In this document: piece after piece, positions 1-9,789 of the stretch
Position numbering within the stretch: the first letter of the stretch is position 1
Layout: each line of letters opens with the position of its first letter
Origin: Haloarcula halophila
GTDB lineage: Archaea; Halobacteriota; Halobacteria; Halobacteriales; Haloarculaceae
Length of the DNA: 64,000 nucleotides
Reading direction: 5' to 3'
Assembly (NCBI RefSeq): GCF_029278565.1
Contig: NZ_CP119559.1
Coordinates: 1,798,001-1,862,000, forward strand
Notes under the pieces: model-generated
Databases searched by the model: none
Seen by the model: only the letters and a program-made list of their open reading frames with translations
Told to the model about the DNA's origin: nothing
Translations under genes and position numbers: made by a program

Positions 1-1267
1 CTTTCGTCTCGGTGAGCGCCAGCGAACAGAACTCCGTCCCGGTACAGGCCATCGCGCCCTGGACGAACGGGTTGGGCTCGGGCGAGTGTTTCTCCAGCAG
101 CGGCTCGTTGAGCAGGTTCGACAGGTTCCCGTCGGGCACGTCCATGATGAGGGGGTTCTGCCGGCGGGTCAACCGCACTTCACCGGAGCCGTACGCGTCC
201 GCGAGGTCCGCGAGCTCGATCGCGTCCTCGGCCGACAGGCGGCCGACCGGCACCGAGAGGCCGACGTAGTTCTTGTCGTCTTTCTGGTCGTAGACACCGA
301 CGTGGTCGTGGGCGCCGTACTCGGTGGGCTTGCCCGCGTTGTACGTGTACTCCCCGCGGAAGTCGGTCCCGGCGGTCTCGAACTCGAAGTCCAGCCGTTC
401 GTCCAGTTCCTCCCGGATGGCGTCGGTCCCGTGTTCGTCGACGAAGAACCGGGCGCGGTTCTTCGAGCGGTTCTGGCGGTTGCCGGCCTCGTGGTAGAAC
501 TCGACGAACGCCCGGACCGTCTCGACGGCGTGTTCGGGGCGGACGAACAGATCGAGCGGGCGGGCGTTGCGCGGTTCACGGCCGCCCAGGCCACCGCCGA
601 CACGGACGTTGAACCCTTCGACCTCGTCCCCGTCGATGAACTTGTGAGCCGGTTCCAGCCCGATGTCGTTGATCGCGTCCTGGGCACAGCCCTGCTTGCA
701 TCCGGAGACCGAGATGTTGAACTTCCGGGGCATGTTCGCCAGGTCGTTGTCGTCCCGGATCGTCTCCTGAATCTCGTCTAAGATCGGTCGGGAGTCGACG
801 TACTCCTCGCCCTTGCCTGCGACCGGACAGCCCGAGATGTTCCGCATCGTGTCCCCGCCGGCGGAGCGCGAGGAGACGCCGACCGCTTCGAGTTTCTCCC
901 AGATCTCGGGGATGTCTTCGAGTTTGAGCCAGTGTAGTTGGATCGACTGGCGGGTCGTGAAGTCGATCCAGCCGTTGCCGAACTCGGGGTTCTCGGCCGG
1001 CCCCTGTGCGTACTCCCGCGCGACCTCGCCGATCGCTCGCAACTGGTTCGGTTCGAGGATCCCGCCACAGTTGGTCAGTCGCATCATGAAATACGACTCC
1101 TGGCCACCCCGGTGGTGGAACACGCCCCAGAACTTGAAGCGGGAGAACCACTCCTCGCGCTCGTCCTCGGGGATCGACTCCCAGCCCCGCTCCGCGAACT
1201 CCTCGAGTTTCTCCCTGACCTCGTCGCCGTACAGCTCGCCCTTGATGTCCTCTTTCTTATGCGCCAT
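1..1267 (-). CDS. nirA: Ferredoxin-dependent nitrite/sulfite reductase, 3' end cut by window
   Basis: Siroheme/[4Fe-4S] reductase that reduces nitrite to ammonium with ferredoxin (a sulfite reductase role cannot be fully excluded). About 422 residues are visible from the ATG at 1267. The two-fold family architecture is seen: the first half carries SGCKQGCAQDAINDIG, the second half VRLTRRQNPLIMDVP, then CTGTEFC (C-x5-C), the first pair of cluster ligands. The second pair (C-x3-C) would lie beyond the window edge. It follows nasA on the same strand, which is why nitrite rather than sulfite is the preferred substrate. The 311-bp gap to nasA has AT-rich TATA-like elements at about 1295-1405, so it may have its own promoter. 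Confidence 0.85.
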   Translation of the reverse strand, partial: MAHKKEDIKGELYGDEVREKLEEFAERGWESIPEDEREEWFSRFKFWGVFHHRGGQESYFMMRLTNCGGILEPNQLRAIGEVAREYAQGPAENPEFGNGWIDFTTRQSIQLHWLKLEDIPEIWEKLEAVGVSSRSAGGDTMRNISGCPVAGKGEEYVDSRPILDEIQETIRDDNDLANMPRKFNISVSGCKQGCAQDAINDIGLEPAHKFIDGDEVEGFNVRVGGGLGGREPRNARPLDLFVRPEHAVETVRAFVEFYHEAGNRQNRSKNRARFFVDEHGTDAIREELDERLDFEFETAGTDFRGEYTYNAGKPTEYGAHDHVGVYDQKDDKNYVGLSVPVGRLSAEDAIELADLADAYGSGEVRLTRRQNPLIMDVPDGNLSNLLNEPLLEKHSPEPNPFVQGAMACTGTEFCSLALTETK

Positions 1268-1578
1268 AGCTATCAAATACAGAACCTTCGTTTTGTTTGG
1301 TTTCCGTCCTCGTATCTGCGTTCATGTGAAGTATTTCTCGTATCAGCTAATCATTCCACGACCTGATAAGCCTATTCGTTAAAATATCCCCACGAAAAAC
1401 TTCCCGAACTAGCAATCGGTCGATACAGTGTTGAGCGAGGGGGGCGTTCGGCCCCCGAATTTGGGTTCGTCCAACAATCGGTCGGTTGGGGGACGTTCGT
1501 CCACCGCGGTCTCCCGGAGCATGGATGCGGGAGACGCACCGCTGTGCGGTGTCAGCGGAACCGAAAACTGGACGGGCG
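1268..1578. other. nasA-nirA intergenic region with hairpins
   Basis: No gene seen. The nasA-proximal half has two short perfect hairpins: CACCGC/GCGGTG with a 3-base loop at 1537-1551, and GGGGGC/GCCCCC with loop GTTCG at 1440-1456. The nirA-proximal half (about 1270-1405) is AT-rich with TATA-like runs on the minus strand. This suggests partial termination after nasA and a separate nirA promoter; that is inference. Confidence 0.5.
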
Positions 1579-3639
1579 TCAGTCGGCGGTGGCGGGCGGC
1601 AGGTCCGCCTCGGGCGCGGCGAGTTTGACCGCACACTGTTTGAAGTGGGGTTCCTTCGACTGTGGGTCCCGATCGGAGAGGGTCAGCCGGTTGGTCGCGG
1701 GATGGTGGATCGGCAGCCAGATCATCCCCGTCGGGACGCCCTCGTCGGCGTCGATCCTGGCGGTGACGGTCCCGCGGCGGGAGGCGATCTCGATGTGGTC
1801 GTCGACCACCCGCTCGCTATGGGCCGCGACGGTGTCGGGGTGGATGCGGGCGACGAGCACACCGGCCGCTCCGTCGCGAGAGCGGACGCCGGTGTTGTAG
1901 CCGTCGGCCTCCCGTGCCGTGGTCAGGGTCAGTGGGTACTCCTCGCCGGCCGGTTCGGGGAGCGGTTCCTGGCGGCCGGTCGAGAACTGTGCCCGGCCCG
2001 AGGCCGTCGGAAACGCCCAGGACTCGTCGTCGTAGTACCGGTACGAGCCGGAACTGTCGGTGTCGGACGCGGGCCAGCGGACGGCGTGTTCGGCCTCTAG
2101 GCGGTCGTAGGTGATCCCCGAGCAGTCGGCGACGGTTCCCTCGGTGAGCGCGGTGAACTCGTCGAAGACGGCCTCGGGGTCGGGCGAGGTCGACCCGAAC
2201 AGGCCGGGGAACAGGCGGTTGCCGATCGTGGCGATGATGTCGATGTCCGGCCGGACGCCGCTCGGGACCTCCATCGCGGGACGGACCCGGGAGATGGTCC
2301 GCTCCATGTTGGTCGTCGTCCCCTCGCTCTCCCCCCAGGTCGCCGCCGGGAGGACCACGTCGGCGACGGCAGTCGTCTCCGTGTGGAAGGCGTCCTGGGC
2401 GACGACGAAGGCGTCTTCCAGGGCCTGCCGGGCGCTGTCGGCCTCTGGCATCCCGGCGACGGGGTTAGTCGCGACCGTCCAGACCGCGTCTGGACCGTCC
2501 TCCAGCATCCCGACTGGCCCCGGACCGGGATCGTCCGGGAGTCGGTCGACGGGCACGTCCCACGCCTCGGCGACGGTACGGCGGTGGTCGGGGTCCGCGA
2601 AGGGCCGCTGACCGGGCCAGGACCCCTTCGAGGAGCAGATCCTGGTCCCCATCGAGTTGGCCTGTCCCGTCAGCGAGAACGGACCGCCGCCGGGCCGGAG
2701 GTTCCCGGTCGCCAGCGTCAGATCGATCAGCGCCCGGGCGGTCTCGGTACCCTGGACGTGCTGGTTGACGCCCATCCCCCAGTAGACCAGCGCCTGTTGG
2801 TCGAGCGCGTCGGCGAGCAGGTCGACGGCGTCCATCTCGACGCCGGCGTCGGCGGCCGCCTCGGCGGCCGAGGGGAGCGACGCCAGGAGATCCTCGAACC
2901 CGTCGGTGGCCGACTCGACGAACGCCGTGTCGACGCGGTCGGTCTCGACGATCCGTGCCAGGATCGCACGGGCCAGCGCGAGGTCCTTCCCGGGGTCGGG
3001 CGCGACGTGGCGCTCCGCGTTCTCGGCGGTCTCCGAACGGACGGGATCGACGACGACGATCTCGACACCGTCCTCGTCGGCCGCCTGGCGGATCCAGCGG
3101 AACATGACCGGATGGGCGACCGCCGGGTTCGCCCCCCAGACGACGTGTCGGTCCGCCTCGTCGATGTCCCCATACGTACAGGGCGGGGCGTCGCTGCCGA
3201 ACGCCTGGTAGTAAGCGGTGACGGCGCTGGCCATACACAGCGTCGTGTTGGCGTCGTAGTGGCGGGTGCCGAACCCGCCACGGGCCAGTTTCCCCAGCGC
3301 GTAGGCCGCCTCGTTGGTCTGTTGCCCGCTACCCAGCACCGCCACCGAGTCGGAGTCGGCTTCGTGGGCCTCGCGCAGTCCCTCGATAGCGTGGGCGATC
3401 GCCACGTCCCAGGTGGTCTGGCGGAGGTCGCCGTCGCTGCGGACCATCGGTCGAGTGAGCCACTCGCCGTCGGGGTCCTTGCTCTCGCGGAGTCCCCGAG
3501 CGCAGGCCAGTCCCTGGTTGACCGGGTGGGCCGCGTCCCCGCGGGCTACGTCGATCCCGTAGCCGACATCGGCCCCACGGTGCATGTGCCCACAACCGAC
3601 GGCACACCGCATACAGGTCGTCGGGACCCAGTCGCTCAC
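1579..3639 (-). CDS. nasA: Assimilatory nitrate reductase, molybdopterin-dependent
   Basis: 686-residue Mo-bisMGD oxidoreductase that reduces nitrate to nitrite in the cytoplasm. The N-terminus has the [4Fe-4S] motif C9-x2-C12-x3-C16 with a fourth Cys near residue 45 (QGLACARG). The molybdopterin oxidoreductase core follows (about 55-480: TLCMASAVTAYYQAFG, VYWGMGVNQHVQGT, GGGPFSLTGQANSMG). A C-terminal dinucleotide-binding domain occupies about 560-670 (YPLTLTTAREADGYNTG, LPIHHPATNRL). There is no signal peptide, which fits the cytoplasmic assimilatory type, as does nirA downstream. Formate dehydrogenase belongs to the same superfamily, but the context favours nitrate. Confidence 0.88.
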   Translation of the reverse strand: MSDWVPTTCMRCAVGCGHMHRGADVGYGIDVARGDAAHPVNQGLACARGLRESKDPDGEWLTRPMVRSDGDLRQTTWDVAIAHAIEGLREAHEADSDSVAVLGSGQQTNEAAYALGKLARGGFGTRHYDANTTLCMASAVTAYYQAFGSDAPPCTYGDIDEADRHVVWGANPAVAHPVMFRWIRQAADEDGVEIVVVDPVRSETAENAERHVAPDPGKDLALARAILARIVETDRVDTAFVESATDGFEDLLASLPSAAEAAADAGVEMDAVDLLADALDQQALVYWGMGVNQHVQGTETARALIDLTLATGNLRPGGGPFSLTGQANSMGTRICSSKGSWPGQRPFADPDHRRTVAEAWDVPVDRLPDDPGPGPVGMLEDGPDAVWTVATNPVAGMPEADSARQALEDAFVVAQDAFHTETTAVADVVLPAATWGESEGTTTNMERTISRVRPAMEVPSGVRPDIDIIATIGNRLFPGLFGSTSPDPEAVFDEFTALTEGTVADCSGITYDRLEAEHAVRWPASDTDSSGSYRYYDDESWAFPTASGRAQFSTGRQEPLPEPAGEEYPLTLTTAREADGYNTGVRSRDGAAGVLVARIHPDTVAAHSERVVDDHIEIASRRGTVTARIDADEGVPTGMIWLPIHHPATNRLTLSDRDPQSKEPHFKQCAVKLAAPEADLPPATAD

Positions 3640-3895
3640 GGCCGATCACGCGCCGACATGGCGCCCGACAGCCCATCGAAGCGATCGATAATGACATATC
3701 CCGATAGCATTTCGGTGTGTAGATACACGAAAAGGCAGTGTAAAACAGTATCTCTTTACGAAGCCTCGTTACCGTGGGTTCGATGCGGACGTTCGTACAG
3801 CCGAGGGTGCGAGAGAGGCACCAGCGGGGACGGCTGACCGTTCGTCCACCGCCGCGAGCAACAACTTCTTTCGACGAGCGGTCGAACGCGGAGGT

Positions 3896-5233
3896 ATGAA
3901 CCACGAGCAGTCGCGAGCGTTGTACGACCGTGCGCTGTCGGTCATGCCGGGCGGTGTCAACTCCTCCGTGCGAGCGGTCCGCCCGTACCCCTTTTTCATC
4001 GAGAACGGCGATGGCGGCCACGTTGTCGATACCGACGGGAACCGGTACATCGACTTCGTGATGGGCTACGGACCGCTCCTGTTGGGCCACGACCTGCCCG
4101 AGTCAGTTCAGGCGGCCGTCCAGCAGTACAGTACCGAAGGGCCGATGTACGGTGCCCCCACCGAAGTCGAGGTCGAACTCGCGGAGTTCGTCACGCGACA
4201 CGTCCCCAGCGTCGAGATGGTGCGGTTCGTCAACAGTGGGACCGAGGCGACCGTCTCGGCGGTCCGGCTGGCCCGGGGCTACACCGGCCGGGACAAGATC
4301 GTCGTCATGCAAGGCGGCTACCACGGTGCCCAGGAGTCGACGCTGGTCGAGGGTGAGGGCAACCACACCCACCCGTCCAGCCCGGGCATCCCCGAGAGCT
4401 TCGCCGAGCACACGCTGACGGTCCCGTTCAACGACCCCGACGCCGCCCGCGAATTGTTCGAGGAACACGGCGAGGACATCGCCGCCGTCCTCACGGAGCC
4501 GATCCTGGGCAACTACGGCATCGTCCACCCGGTCGACGGCTACCACGAGACCCTCCGGGAACTGTGTGACGACCACGGCTCGTTGCTGATCTTCGACGAG
4601 GTCATCACCGGCTTCCGGGTCGGCGGCCTCCAGTGCGCACAGGGGAAGTTCGGTATCGACCCCGACATCACCACCTTCGGGAAGATCGTCGGCGGCGGCT
4701 TCCCGGTCGGTGCCATCGGCGGCAAGAGCGAGATTATCGAGCAGTTCACCCCCGCCGGCGACGTGTTCCAGTCGGGCACCTTCTCGGGGCATCCGGTGAC
4801 GATGGCCGCAGGCCTGGAGACGCTGCGCTACGCCGCCGAGAACGACGTCTACGACCACGTCAACGGCCTGGGGGAGCGACTGCGGGCGGGCCTGCAGGAG
4901 ATCCTCGAAGACCAGGCGCCCGAGTACACCGTCGTCGGGACCGACTCGATGTTCAAGGTCGTGTTCACGCGAGATGCTCCGGATACCTTCGACGGACACT
5001 GCGAGGCGGGCTGCCAGCAGCGCGAGTCCTGTCCGCGGTTCGAGAGCTGTCCGAAGAACGGCCACGATATCACGCAGGCCGAGACCGAACGCTGGGAGCG
5101 ACTGTTCTGGCCGGCGATGAAAGACCAGGGCGTGTTCCTGACGGCGAACCAGTTCGAGTCACAGTTCATCTGTGACGGGCACACAGACGAAGACATAGAC
5201 GATGCCCTCGAAGCGTACAAAGAGGCGATATGA
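3896..5233 (+). CDS. hemL: Glutamate-1-semialdehyde 2,1-aminomutase
   Basis: 445-residue PLP enzyme that converts glutamate-1-semialdehyde to 5-aminolevulinate, the C5-pathway entry to heme, siroheme and cobamides. Family signatures: [11 protein letters not shown] near the N-terminus, [31 protein letters not shown], and the Schiff-base lysine in [18 protein letters not shown]. The C-terminal third carries [17 protein letters not shown], a Cys-rich insert which I think is characteristic of haloarchaeal copies. A TATA-like CTTCTTTCG lies about 27 bp before the ATG at 3896. It meets the next gene with only one base between stop and GTG, so the two are probably co-transcribed. Confidence 0.93.
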   Translation: MNHEQSRALYDRALSVMPGGVNSSVRAVRPYPFFIENGDGGHVVDTDGNRYIDFVMGYGPLLLGHDLPESVQAAVQQYSTEGPMYGAPTEVEVELAEFVTRHVPSVEMVRFVNSGTEATVSAVRLARGYTGRDKIVVMQGGYHGAQESTLVEGEGNHTHPSSPGIPESFAEHTLTVPFNDPDAARELFEEHGEDIAAVLTEPILGNYGIVHPVDGYHETLRELCDDHGSLLIFDEVITGFRVGGLQCAQGKFGIDPDITTFGKIVGGGFPVGAIGGKSEIIEQFTPAGDVFQSGTFSGHPVTMAAGLETLRYAAENDVYDHVNGLGERLRAGLQEILEDQAPEYTVVGTDSMFKVVFTRDAPDTFDGHCEAGCQQRESCPRFESCPKNGHDITQAETERWERLFWPAMKDQGVFLTANQFESQFICDGHTDEDIDDALEAYKEAI

Positions 5234-5234
5234 C

Positions 5235-6035
5235 GTGTCCGACGACGACATCGCACTCTCCGAGAAGCGGATGTACGGCGAAAAGCGGCCCGAGACCCAC
5301 GCCTACGTGGCGTCCGGCCTCGGCGTCACGCGGGTCGAGACCGCCGGCGGTCAGATCGGCCGGTTCAGCCTCGCCCAGCGCTGCAAGGCCCGGGACGTAG
5401 CCGGCAGCGACGGCGAGATCGCGGTCGCGACCGACGAATCCGTCCTCGTGGTGACCGACGACGGGTTCACCCCGACCGGGTTCGGGCCGGCGACCGCCGT
5501 CGGCTACGACACCGACGGACTGCTGGCGGCCGGTGACGGGCGAGTCGCGCGATACGTCGACGGCGACTGGGTGCGACTCGGCGAGATCCGGGCGGTGCGG
5601 GCCATCGACGGCGGCTTGTTGGCGGCCGAAGACGGCGTCTACGCCCTGCCCTCCCTGGAGCGACTCGGCCTCGCGGATGTCACCGACGTGGCCCCCGGCT
5701 ACGCGGCGACCGCCGACGGCCTCTACGGGCGCGACGGAGACGAATGGACCGAACGCCGCTCGGGCGGGCATCAGGCGGTCGAAAGCGACGGGGAGCACGC
5801 CCACGCAGCGGCCGACGACGGGCTCTTCGAACTGGTCGCGGGCCGGTGGGAACCCTGCTCGCTTCCGGTCGAGGAACGGGTCGTCGACGTGACCTACGGC
5901 GACGACACCTACGCCATCACCGAGGACGGGACCTTCCTCGTCGACACCGAAGACGCGGCGACCGCCGACGGCCAGGGCGGGTGGCGACAGCGCTCGCTTG
6001 GCGTCCCTGAAGTCGTCGGCGTCGCGGTGGCGTGA
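5235..6035 (+). CDS. HVO_0234-family beta-propeller-like protein
   Basis: 266 residues, function unknown. Short repeating units of the type 'Gly-x-Asp-Gly-hydrophobic-Tyr' recur about every 40 residues (GLYGRDGDEW, GVYALPSLERL, GLFELVAGRWEPC, TYAITEDGTFLVD), which looks like a small beta-propeller. I matched it to HVO_0234-type haloarchaeal proteins that often follow hemL. I chose the GTG at 5235, which gives an SDDDIALSEKRMYGEK start; an upstream ATG at 5202 would overlap hemL and adds a basic, unconserved-looking stretch. There is no signal peptide or membrane segment. A role in tetrapyrrole metabolism is only suggested by position. Confidence 0.7.
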   Translation: MSDDDIALSEKRMYGEKRPETHAYVASGLGVTRVETAGGQIGRFSLAQRCKARDVAGSDGEIAVATDESVLVVTDDGFTPTGFGPATAVGYDTDGLLAAGDGRVARYVDGDWVRLGEIRAVRAIDGGLLAAEDGVYALPSLERLGLADVTDVAPGYAATADGLYGRDGDEWTERRSGGHQAVESDGEHAHAAADDGLFELVAGRWEPCSLPVEERVVDVTYGDDTYAITEDGTFLVDTEDAATADGQGGWRQRSLGVPEVVGVAVA

Positions 6036-6208
6036 ATCGGGGAACTGTCTGCCGGTGACACAGTCGCCGAGAACCACTGTGGGAGCGACCCGTCGAACGG
6101 CCGAAGCCACCCGAGCGCAGGTGTCCGTGACGATCGGGTTTCGGCCCCGTAGCCACACACGCGCTGCCGTTCAGACCGATGCGACGCCGAGCGTCGGAAA
6201 GGCCCCGA

Positions 6209-8389
6209 TCAGAAGGTGACCCGTTCGAGCAACCGCCGGACGAACCCCGGCTGACGCGAGCCGTGCGGGTAAATCGTGACGGTCGTGCAGCCGGGGTTCG
6301 GGAACGTCGGCCGTGCGTCGAACAGCGCTCCCCGGAGACTGTCGTCGACCCCGCGTCGCACTAGCAGATCGGGCTGGGAGGGTTGCCCACCGTCGGTTCT
6401 GAGCGTTTCTGAGTGGACCGGGATCGAGAGCATCTCCGACAGCTCAGCCTGGTACTCGGCTACGGTCTCACGCTGTGTCTCGGCCGTCTCCTCGTTGACT
6501 GGGTGCCACAGCGAGACCGTCCCGTCGTTGGCCGTCGCGATGCTCCCGGCGACGTTCACGGCGAGTGGGGGGTACGGCCCGCGTTCGCCCGAGAGGACGA
6601 CGTGTGTTGGTTTCTCGTAGCCGAGGTTGTCGACGAGGAGCACGTCACAGGGCGCGTGTCTGACGACCCAGTCGATTGGGTCCCCGACGAGCCGGGACCG
6701 AAGCCGGAGCGGCTCGTGTTCGGTGACGATCGTGTCGACACCGCGATCCTCGGCGAAGTTGACGATCGCGTGTTTCGTGTCGTGACTGACGATCTCGTCG
6801 GCCTCGATGGCGACGCCGAGGTCGTCCGCCAGCGCCTCGGTCCGGGTCTCGAAGGAGATATCCGCCGAGGACTGGGCCGTCATTTCGTCGGTGAGTGGGG
6901 CTTGGTCGGGTACCTCCTGAAACCGGACGGCGACGACACGGCCGTCGTCGGCCCTGACGAGATCGGCTGCCAGCTCGATGAGCGCCCGTTCGCGCGCGCT
7001 GCCGTCGTTTTTCGTCAGGGCGACGAGCACCTCGTTGTGGTTCTCGTCGATAGCGGATTCGACCTCGGTGAGCGACTCCCGACCGACCTGTCGGCGGATG
7101 GCGTCGGTCGCCGCGCCCTCCCGGTCGACCCGCGAGCGGACGTAGAGGAAGTACCACGCGATACTGCCGACGGTGATGACGAGGGCACCGACGAGGGCGA
7201 CCAGCCCCATCTGGGTCAACAGGAGGGCACCGGTCACCGCACCGAACACCTGTATCCACGGATACAGCGGCGAGGTAAACTCCGGCTCGTACTCGACGCT
7301 CCCCTCGCGGAAGGCGACAACGGCGACGTTGATGAGGGCAAACACCATGATCTGGAACGCGCTCGCGAGCTTCGCGATGTCGAGGATGGGGACAAACGCG
7401 ATAAGCACCAGTAACACCCCACCGGTGAGCGTGATGGAGTTCAGCGGCGTCCCGAACCGTTCGCTGACTTCCGAGAGCGACGGCGGGGCGAGCTTGTCCC
7501 GGCTCATCGCGAAGGGGTACCGCGACGAGGAGAGGATGCCCGCGTTGGCCGTCGAGATCAGCGCGAGGATCGCCGCGATGATAACTGCCACGACACCGGC
7601 CCGTCCCATGGTGACCTCGGCGGCGACGGCGACCGGGGTCAGCGAGCCGGCGACACTTCCGGGGTCGGTCACACCGACCAGCACCGCGACGATAGCGACG
7701 TACAGTACCGTGGTAAAGGCGAGTGAGCCCAGGATACCGAGCGGGATGTTCTTGCCCGGGTCCTCGACCTCTTCGGCGACGCTGGCGACCTTGGTGACGC
7801 CGGCATACGAGACGAACACGAGGCCAGTCGCCGCAAGCAGCCCACCGATACCGTCGGCGAAGAAGTTCGCGTAGTTAGCCGACTGGACGCTGGGAGCGCT
7901 GCCGGCGGCGAACCAGCCAAGCGCCGCGAGCATCACGACGACGATCCCGACCTGGAGCCGGCCCGTCTGTTTGGCGCCGACGACGTTGATGAGGATGAGC
8001 ACGGCAGCCAGCACCAAGGCGACCGGTTTCAGGGGGAGATCGAAGAGCAAGACGAGGTAGGGGACGCCACCGACCAGGGCGAGCGCGCCTTTGAACGACA
8101 GCGAGAACCACGTCCCGACGCCGGCGACGGTGCCAAGCAGCGGCCCCATCCCGCGCTCGATGTAGATGTAGGTCCCGCCCGCTTCGGGCATCGCGGTCGC
8201 CATCTCCGACTTCGAGAGGGCGGCGGGAACGACGAGTACGCCGGCCAGCGCGTACGCGACGATGACGGCTGGGCCGGCGATACCCAGCGCCAGCGCCGGG
8301 AGGATGAAGATGCCGCTGCCGATCATCGCGCCGATACTGATGGCGAGTACAGACGGGAGTCCAAGATCCCGTTCGAGGTCTTTGGTCAT
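6209..8389 (-). CDS. APC-family amino-acid permease fused to two universal-stress (Usp) domains
   Basis: 726 residues. Residues 1 to about 440 form a 12-helix APC transporter, beginning with AISIGAMIGSGIFILPALALG, the consensus first helix with the substrate-binding GSGIF motif. Two UspA-like cytoplasmic domains follow (about 460-595 and 600-720; for example NHNEVLVALTKNDGSARERALIEL and THVVLSGERGPYPPLAVNVAG). APC-Usp fusions occur in haloarchaea, where the Usp part is thought to regulate transport through nucleotide binding. The second Usp domain ends in a degenerate tail without an obvious G-x2-G-x9-G motif. It starts 3 bp after a TrkA-N-like gene, so they form one transcription unit, and an Lrp regulator sits upstream. 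Substrate unknown. Confidence 0.85.
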   Translation of the reverse strand: MTKDLERDLGLPSVLAISIGAMIGSGIFILPALALGIAGPAVIVAYALAGVLVVPAALSKSEMATAMPEAGGTYIYIERGMGPLLGTVAGVGTWFSLSFKGALALVGGVPYLVLLFDLPLKPVALVLAAVLILINVVGAKQTGRLQVGIVVVMLAALGWFAAGSAPSVQSANYANFFADGIGGLLAATGLVFVSYAGVTKVASVAEEVEDPGKNIPLGILGSLAFTTVLYVAIVAVLVGVTDPGSVAGSLTPVAVAAEVTMGRAGVVAVIIAAILALISTANAGILSSSRYPFAMSRDKLAPPSLSEVSERFGTPLNSITLTGGVLLVLIAFVPILDIAKLASAFQIMVFALINVAVVAFREGSVEYEPEFTSPLYPWIQVFGAVTGALLLTQMGLVALVGALVITVGSIAWYFLYVRSRVDREGAATDAIRRQVGRESLTEVESAIDENHNEVLVALTKNDGSARERALIELAADLVRADDGRVVAVRFQEVPDQAPLTDEMTAQSSADISFETRTEALADDLGVAIEADEIVSHDTKHAIVNFAEDRGVDTIVTEHEPLRLRSRLVGDPIDWVVRHAPCDVLLVDNLGYEKPTHVVLSGERGPYPPLAVNVAGSIATANDGTVSLWHPVNEETAETQRETVAEYQAELSEMLSIPVHSETLRTDGGQPSQPDLLVRRGVDDSLRGALFDARPTFPNPGCTTVTIYPHGSRQPGFVRRLLERVTF

Positions 8390-8392
8390 TAG

Positions 8393-8899
8393 TTAGAGAG
8401 GTTCCGATAGCGTCTGTTCGAGAGTGGTACGCAGTTCCGCCGAGAGACAGGTGGACACGCAGACGACGAAGGTTGCGATGTCGTCGAAGAGATCGCGCCG
8501 AGAGGGGTCGTTGAGCAGGACCACGAGTGTGTCGGTGTCGACCTTTGTGCGAAGCAGTTGGGCCACCAGTAGCGCCTGCCGGTCGCGCTGGAGCGCAACC
8601 ACGGCGGCGGTGGCGTCAGCACCGGAAGCGAGCGTCTCGGCCACAGTCACGTCACCGACTGTCGTTCGAACGCTGTCGGGCGTCTGTGCGGCGACTGCGG
8701 AACTGTCGGTGACGAGATGGGTCCGAACGGTGTCGATCTCGGTAGCGAGCATCGATCCGATGTGACTATCGCTGACGACGAGCAACGACGTCTCTGCGGA
8801 CGAGTGGACGATCCGGTCTTCCAGGCGGGTTCGAATTGTCATTGTGGGTGAGAGCGCTGCCGGGCCGGCGAGGTTCCGCCCGGATCGCTCGGTTGTCAC
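8393..8899 (-). CDS. TrkA-N-like Rossmann protein, probable transporter regulator
   Basis: 168 residues. The body matches the layout of a TrkA-N/RCK nucleotide-binding domain: a beta strand with a small loop (LLVVSDSHIGSMLATEI), then VGDVTVAETLASGADATAAVVALQRDRQALLVAQLLR and NDPSRRDLFDDI. The classical glycine-rich loop is weak, so nucleotide binding is uncertain. A TATA-like TACTTATCC at 8922-8930 places transcription start near 8900 and supports the GTG at 8899; an internal ATG at 8842 is the alternative. It lies 3 bp upstream of the APC permease gene and is probably co-expressed, which suggests a role in gating or sensing for that permease. Confidence 0.6.
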   Translation of the reverse strand: MTTERSGRNLAGPAALSPTMTIRTRLEDRIVHSSAETSLLVVSDSHIGSMLATEIDTVRTHLVTDSSAVAAQTPDSVRTTVGDVTVAETLASGADATAAVVALQRDRQALLVAQLLRTKVDTDTLVVLLNDPSRRDLFDDIATFVVCVSTCLSAELRTTLEQTLSEPL

Positions 8900-8993
8900 C
8901 CACAGCTATGTTCCGAGACCGGATAAGTACCTAGTATAGAGTTCCGATTCAGAAATATAATTTCGTATATAGTGTATTGTCGGAATTATAGTA

Positions 8994-9482
8994 TCAATTG
9001 TCGTCAGTCGCCGCTCTGGCGCTAAACTGGTGGAACGGTCGTGTGTATTCGTTGCGGATGAGGTCCTCGTCGACGACCGTGAGACCGACGTCGTTGAGAT
9101 CACGCCCGATCCGGCTGAGATCGTTGCTATCGACGCCGACGACCTCGATATGGACGTTCTCAGCGCCAGTCATCACTTCCCGGATAGCCACGACGCCGTC
9201 GACCTCCAGCGCGTGCTGGGCGATCTCCTCGCGCTCGTGTATCGGGGCCGTACAGACGATGAGCGTGTGAAGCTGGTAGCCCGCGGCCTCGTAGTCAACG
9301 TCCACGTTGTAGCCGCGGATGATGCCAGCCTCCTCCAGATTGTTGATACGGTTCCGAACGGTACGGGCCGAAACGTCGAGCGACTCGGCGATTTCGCTGG
9401 CGGACGTGTGGCGCGCGTCGCCTTGCAGGGCGTGAATGATCTGTCGGTCTAAGTCGTCTATCGGAGACTCCGAATCAGCCAT
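8994..9482 (-). CDS. lrp: Lrp/AsnC-family transcriptional regulator
   Basis: 162 residues. An N-terminal helix-turn-helix (about 5-60: DLDRQIIHALQGDARHTSAS, SARTVRNRINNLEEAGIIRG) is followed by an AsnC ligand-binding/oligomerisation domain (about 65-150: YQLHTLIVCTAP, VVAIREVMTGAENVHIEVVG). I chose the ATG at 9482 because TACATAAATT at 9507-9516 sits the right distance upstream for a leaderless transcript; an ATG at 9491 adds three residues. It faces the same way as the permease operon below it and probably regulates amino-acid uptake or metabolism. A palindrome at 9537-9548 upstream of its TATA could be an operator. Confidence 0.88.
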   Translation of the reverse strand: MADSESPIDDLDRQIIHALQGDARHTSASEIAESLDVSARTVRNRINNLEEAGIIRGYNVDVDYEAAGYQLHTLIVCTAPIHEREEIAQHALEVDGVVAIREVMTGAENVHIEVVGVDSNDLSRIGRDLNDVGLTVVDEDLIRNEYTRPFHQFSARAATDDN

Positions 9483-9789
9483 GCCATCCAACTAGCGAGG
9501 TGTCAGTACATAAATTCGAGGGAGTCGGGTACTGTGGGTCGTCCGACCACCGTTTTCCGGTCGGGGTTCTTCACCGTGAGGGCCTGTCCGGCAGAATCGT
9601 GGGTGGAGAAGACCGAGCGCTCGGTCACGCCCCGCGCTCAGGAACCGGCGGCCACCCGCCGTCCCCACCCACCACACACCGACTGGCCGAGGAGTCCAGC
9701 AGTATCTCGGTGACACACGTCCCGCGTGAACGGGCAGGCAGTTGCTGAGAACCGAAACAGGGTTTAGCCCGGCCGGCCACCCCTCGCAC
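9483..9789. promoter_or_regulatory. Divergent lrp/prs intergenic region
   Basis: 307 bp without a gene. It contains a minus-strand TATA element for lrp at 9507-9516, a perfect palindrome GGTCG-TC-CGACC at 9537-9548, and a plus-strand TATA-like GGTTTAGCC at 9761-9769, about 25 bp before the prs ATG. Nothing recognisable lies between about 9550 and 9755. Confidence 0.5.

Noticed and set aside
86-781. 231-codon plus-strand open frame opposite nirA
   Set aside because: The minus strand encodes a conserved reductase with cluster motifs; this frame has no features.
2383-3837. 484-codon open frame opposite nasA
   Set aside because: Antisense shadow of nitrate reductase; no domain seen.
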